From positions 67,037 to 131,036 of the forward strand of contig JBEHWX010000001.1 in assembly GCA_048498995.1 (NCBI GenBank): 64,000 nt of DNA. Reading direction: 5' to 3'. How positions within the stretch are numbered: position 1 is the first letter of the stretch; every line of letters begins with the position of its first letter. A program made the translations under genes and the position numbers. Below the pieces are notes generated by a model. It was not told the DNA's origin. It searched no databases and was given only the letters and a program-made list of their open reading frames with translations. Of this stretch, positions 62,927 through 64,000 are shown one piece after another. This DNA is from JBEHWX01 sp048498995 (GTDB lineage: Bacteria; Bacteroidota; Ignavibacteria; OLB7).

Positions 62927-63460
62927 CGCTGCATGGGCTGGTGCTGGTAGAGCATGCTCCGGCTCCATTGCGCCGTGCGCGGCTTGCGCGGCAACGCTCC
63001 GGAAGATACGACGGCGCCGCGGTCGGCATCGGGCCGTCCGGTGAGAGAGAGAGAGAGAAAGCGATGGAGCGGAAACGTCGAGAGGGTGATGGTGCCGTGG
63101 CGCTCCGGCGGGAGCCCCGCGAAAAGCTCCCGCCGTGCAGTTCACTCTTATTGTTACTTAGGTGAGCGCCGTGATGCTCACCCGACGAAACGCCCGATGG
63201 GGTGGGGACGGGCGCCGGATGCTGCGTGCTGTCGGATCGTAGATCCGAGGGGTCCGCCTTCGTCGGTATTCCGGCACGTGGAACACTCCGGTAATGATCG
63301 TGCCAGCCGACGGTGGGGGCGAATTTTTCCCTTGATCAATGTTCCCGATCGCGGTGATGGCGCGCGTGCCTCACGGAGCGTGACGCGCCGTCACGAATCG
63401 GCCTCGGAAATCCGCCTCGGGAATCGGCGCGCGGCGAACGGACGTCTCGGCGCGACCGTC
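62927..63460. other. Intergenic region upstream of the TPR-BTAD gene
   Basis: No gene seen. It holds a GA dinucleotide run (63043-63060) and a stem-loop GGTGAGC-GCCGTGAT-GCTCACC (63161-63182) preceded by an A/T-richer patch. Confidence 0.4.
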
Positions 63461-63898
63461 TCAGAAAGCGGCGCGCACCGGCGCGGAGACCTCCAGGACC
63501 GACTCCTGACGGAACGTACGCTTGTAGCCTTCGATGATCGCTTCGATCGCGGCCTCGACCGTGGGACCTCCGGCGTGGAAGACCACCACCAGCTTCGTCC
63601 GTTCCCGATCGATCCTCCCCGCGGCGCCGCGGTACTGGCCGATCGCGTCGATCACGGTCAGCCCGGCCGGGAAGCGTGGCGTGATGGCCGTGTCGAGGAA
63701 CGCGCGCCACGTCTCCTCGGCGATCTCGGTCCCTTCCGGCTGGCGCGTGCCGAAGTAGAGCTCGGTGCGGATCATCGCCTCCCCACGCCCGACAAGGGGG
63801 GCGGAGGCGCAGCCGCCCACGCCACCGGCGGCGAGCAGCAACAGCAGGATCATGGCGCGCGCTCCAGTGCGCTCTCGGCGTGCGGGATGGATCATCAT
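63461..63898 (-). CDS. DUF3574 lipoprotein
   Basis: 145 residues from ATG 63898, with AAGGAG just upstream; a second ATG follows immediately and an ATG at 63910 is another choice. The signal peptide (AMILLLLLAAGGVGGC) ends in a lipobox, so the protein should be lipid-anchored. The remaining ~105 residues fit DUF3574: RTELYFGTRQPEGTEIAEETWRAFLDTAITPRFPAGLTVIDAIGQYRG ... TKLVVVFHAGG ... IEGYKRTFRQESVLEVSAPV. Function unknown. From 63899 to the right edge I see no further gene. Confidence 0.88.
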   Translation of the reverse strand: MMIHPARRERTGARAMILLLLLAAGGVGGCASAPLVGRGEAMIRTELYFGTRQPEGTEIAEETWRAFLDTAITPRFPAGLTVIDAIGQYRGAAGRIDRERTKLVVVFHAGGPTVEAAIEAIIEGYKRTFRQESVLEVSAPVRAAF

Positions 63899-64000
63899 GG
63901 ACTCCTTCATATCTGAGCCGCGCAACTTACGGTGCCGTTGCCGATCGGCGCCATCGCCGATCTGCAACAGCACTTTGGCCGGAAGCCGCGTCGTGGCTAT

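Noticed and set aside
63043..63060. GA dinucleotide run as a regulatory repeat
   Set aside because: Only a short low-complexity stretch with no partner sequence or gene start adjacent.

Overview
This is a high-GC bacterial chromosome segment. At least seven, probably eight, of its secreted proteins end in the Ig-like C-terminal domain (a 'PNPFNPST'-type motif followed by a short beta-sandwich) that type IX secretion (T9SS) uses as a sorting signal. That points to the Bacteroidota/Chlorobiota (FCB) side of the tree. The very high GC suggests a lineage such as Kapabacteria or Ignavibacteria relatives rather than classical Bacteroidia; this placement is inference. Many starts lack a clear Shine-Dalgarno. 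I saw no rRNA, tRNA, CRISPR array, prophage or insertion sequence.

Layout. 0-8.5 kb: a secreted protein cut by the left edge, then a leftward TetR - HlyD lipoprotein - ABC ATPase - ABC ATPase - ABC-2 permease - ABC-2 permease efflux operon (YbhGFSR type with the double ATPase split in two). The operon is invaded by three tandem repeat arrays. 8.7-28.4 kb, rightward: ethanolamine-type permease, glutamine-synthetase-like ligase, DinB protein, aldehyde dehydrogenase, iron alcohol dehydrogenase and a membrane protein. Together they look like a gamma-glutamylation route for ethanolamine or a similar amine/alcohol. Three leftward paralogous propeller/T9SS proteins and two rightward secreted T9SS proteins (TIGR03790-type and BNR-repeat) are interleaved. 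28.6-33 kb: a Myb/SANT-repeat protein, a 1.1 kb gene-poor A/T-richer stretch, RecQ and a family 2 glycosyltransferase. 33-41.6 kb: secreted M16 protease, YhhQ-type queuosine-precursor transporter, aminotransferase coupled to a secreted M14 carboxypeptidase, and a small exported protein.

41.7-51.4 kb: a GntR-slipin pair with an operator, a SrkA-type kinase, a winged-helix/DUF5985/DUF5985 cluster, a channel-like membrane protein, a fused alpha-beta 2-oxoacid dehydrogenase E1, and a DoxX-MarR pair whose promoters share a TTGCAA palindrome. 51.6-64 kb: GH44 and GH172 (DUF2961) glycoside hydrolases with sorting domains, a DUF3800 gene interrupted by one in-frame stop, endonuclease V, an RlaP-like nucleotidyltransferase, a transglutaminase-like protein, a TPR protein with a C-terminal winged-helix/BTAD module, and a DUF3574 lipoprotein.

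The most unusual DNA-level signal is a dispersed element starting GAGAATTGAGAAT. It appears 11 times, several times directly after stop codons. It is amplified into two ~100-bp tandem arrays on either side of a small ORF between the two permease genes, and one array has copied the 5' end of the downstream gene.
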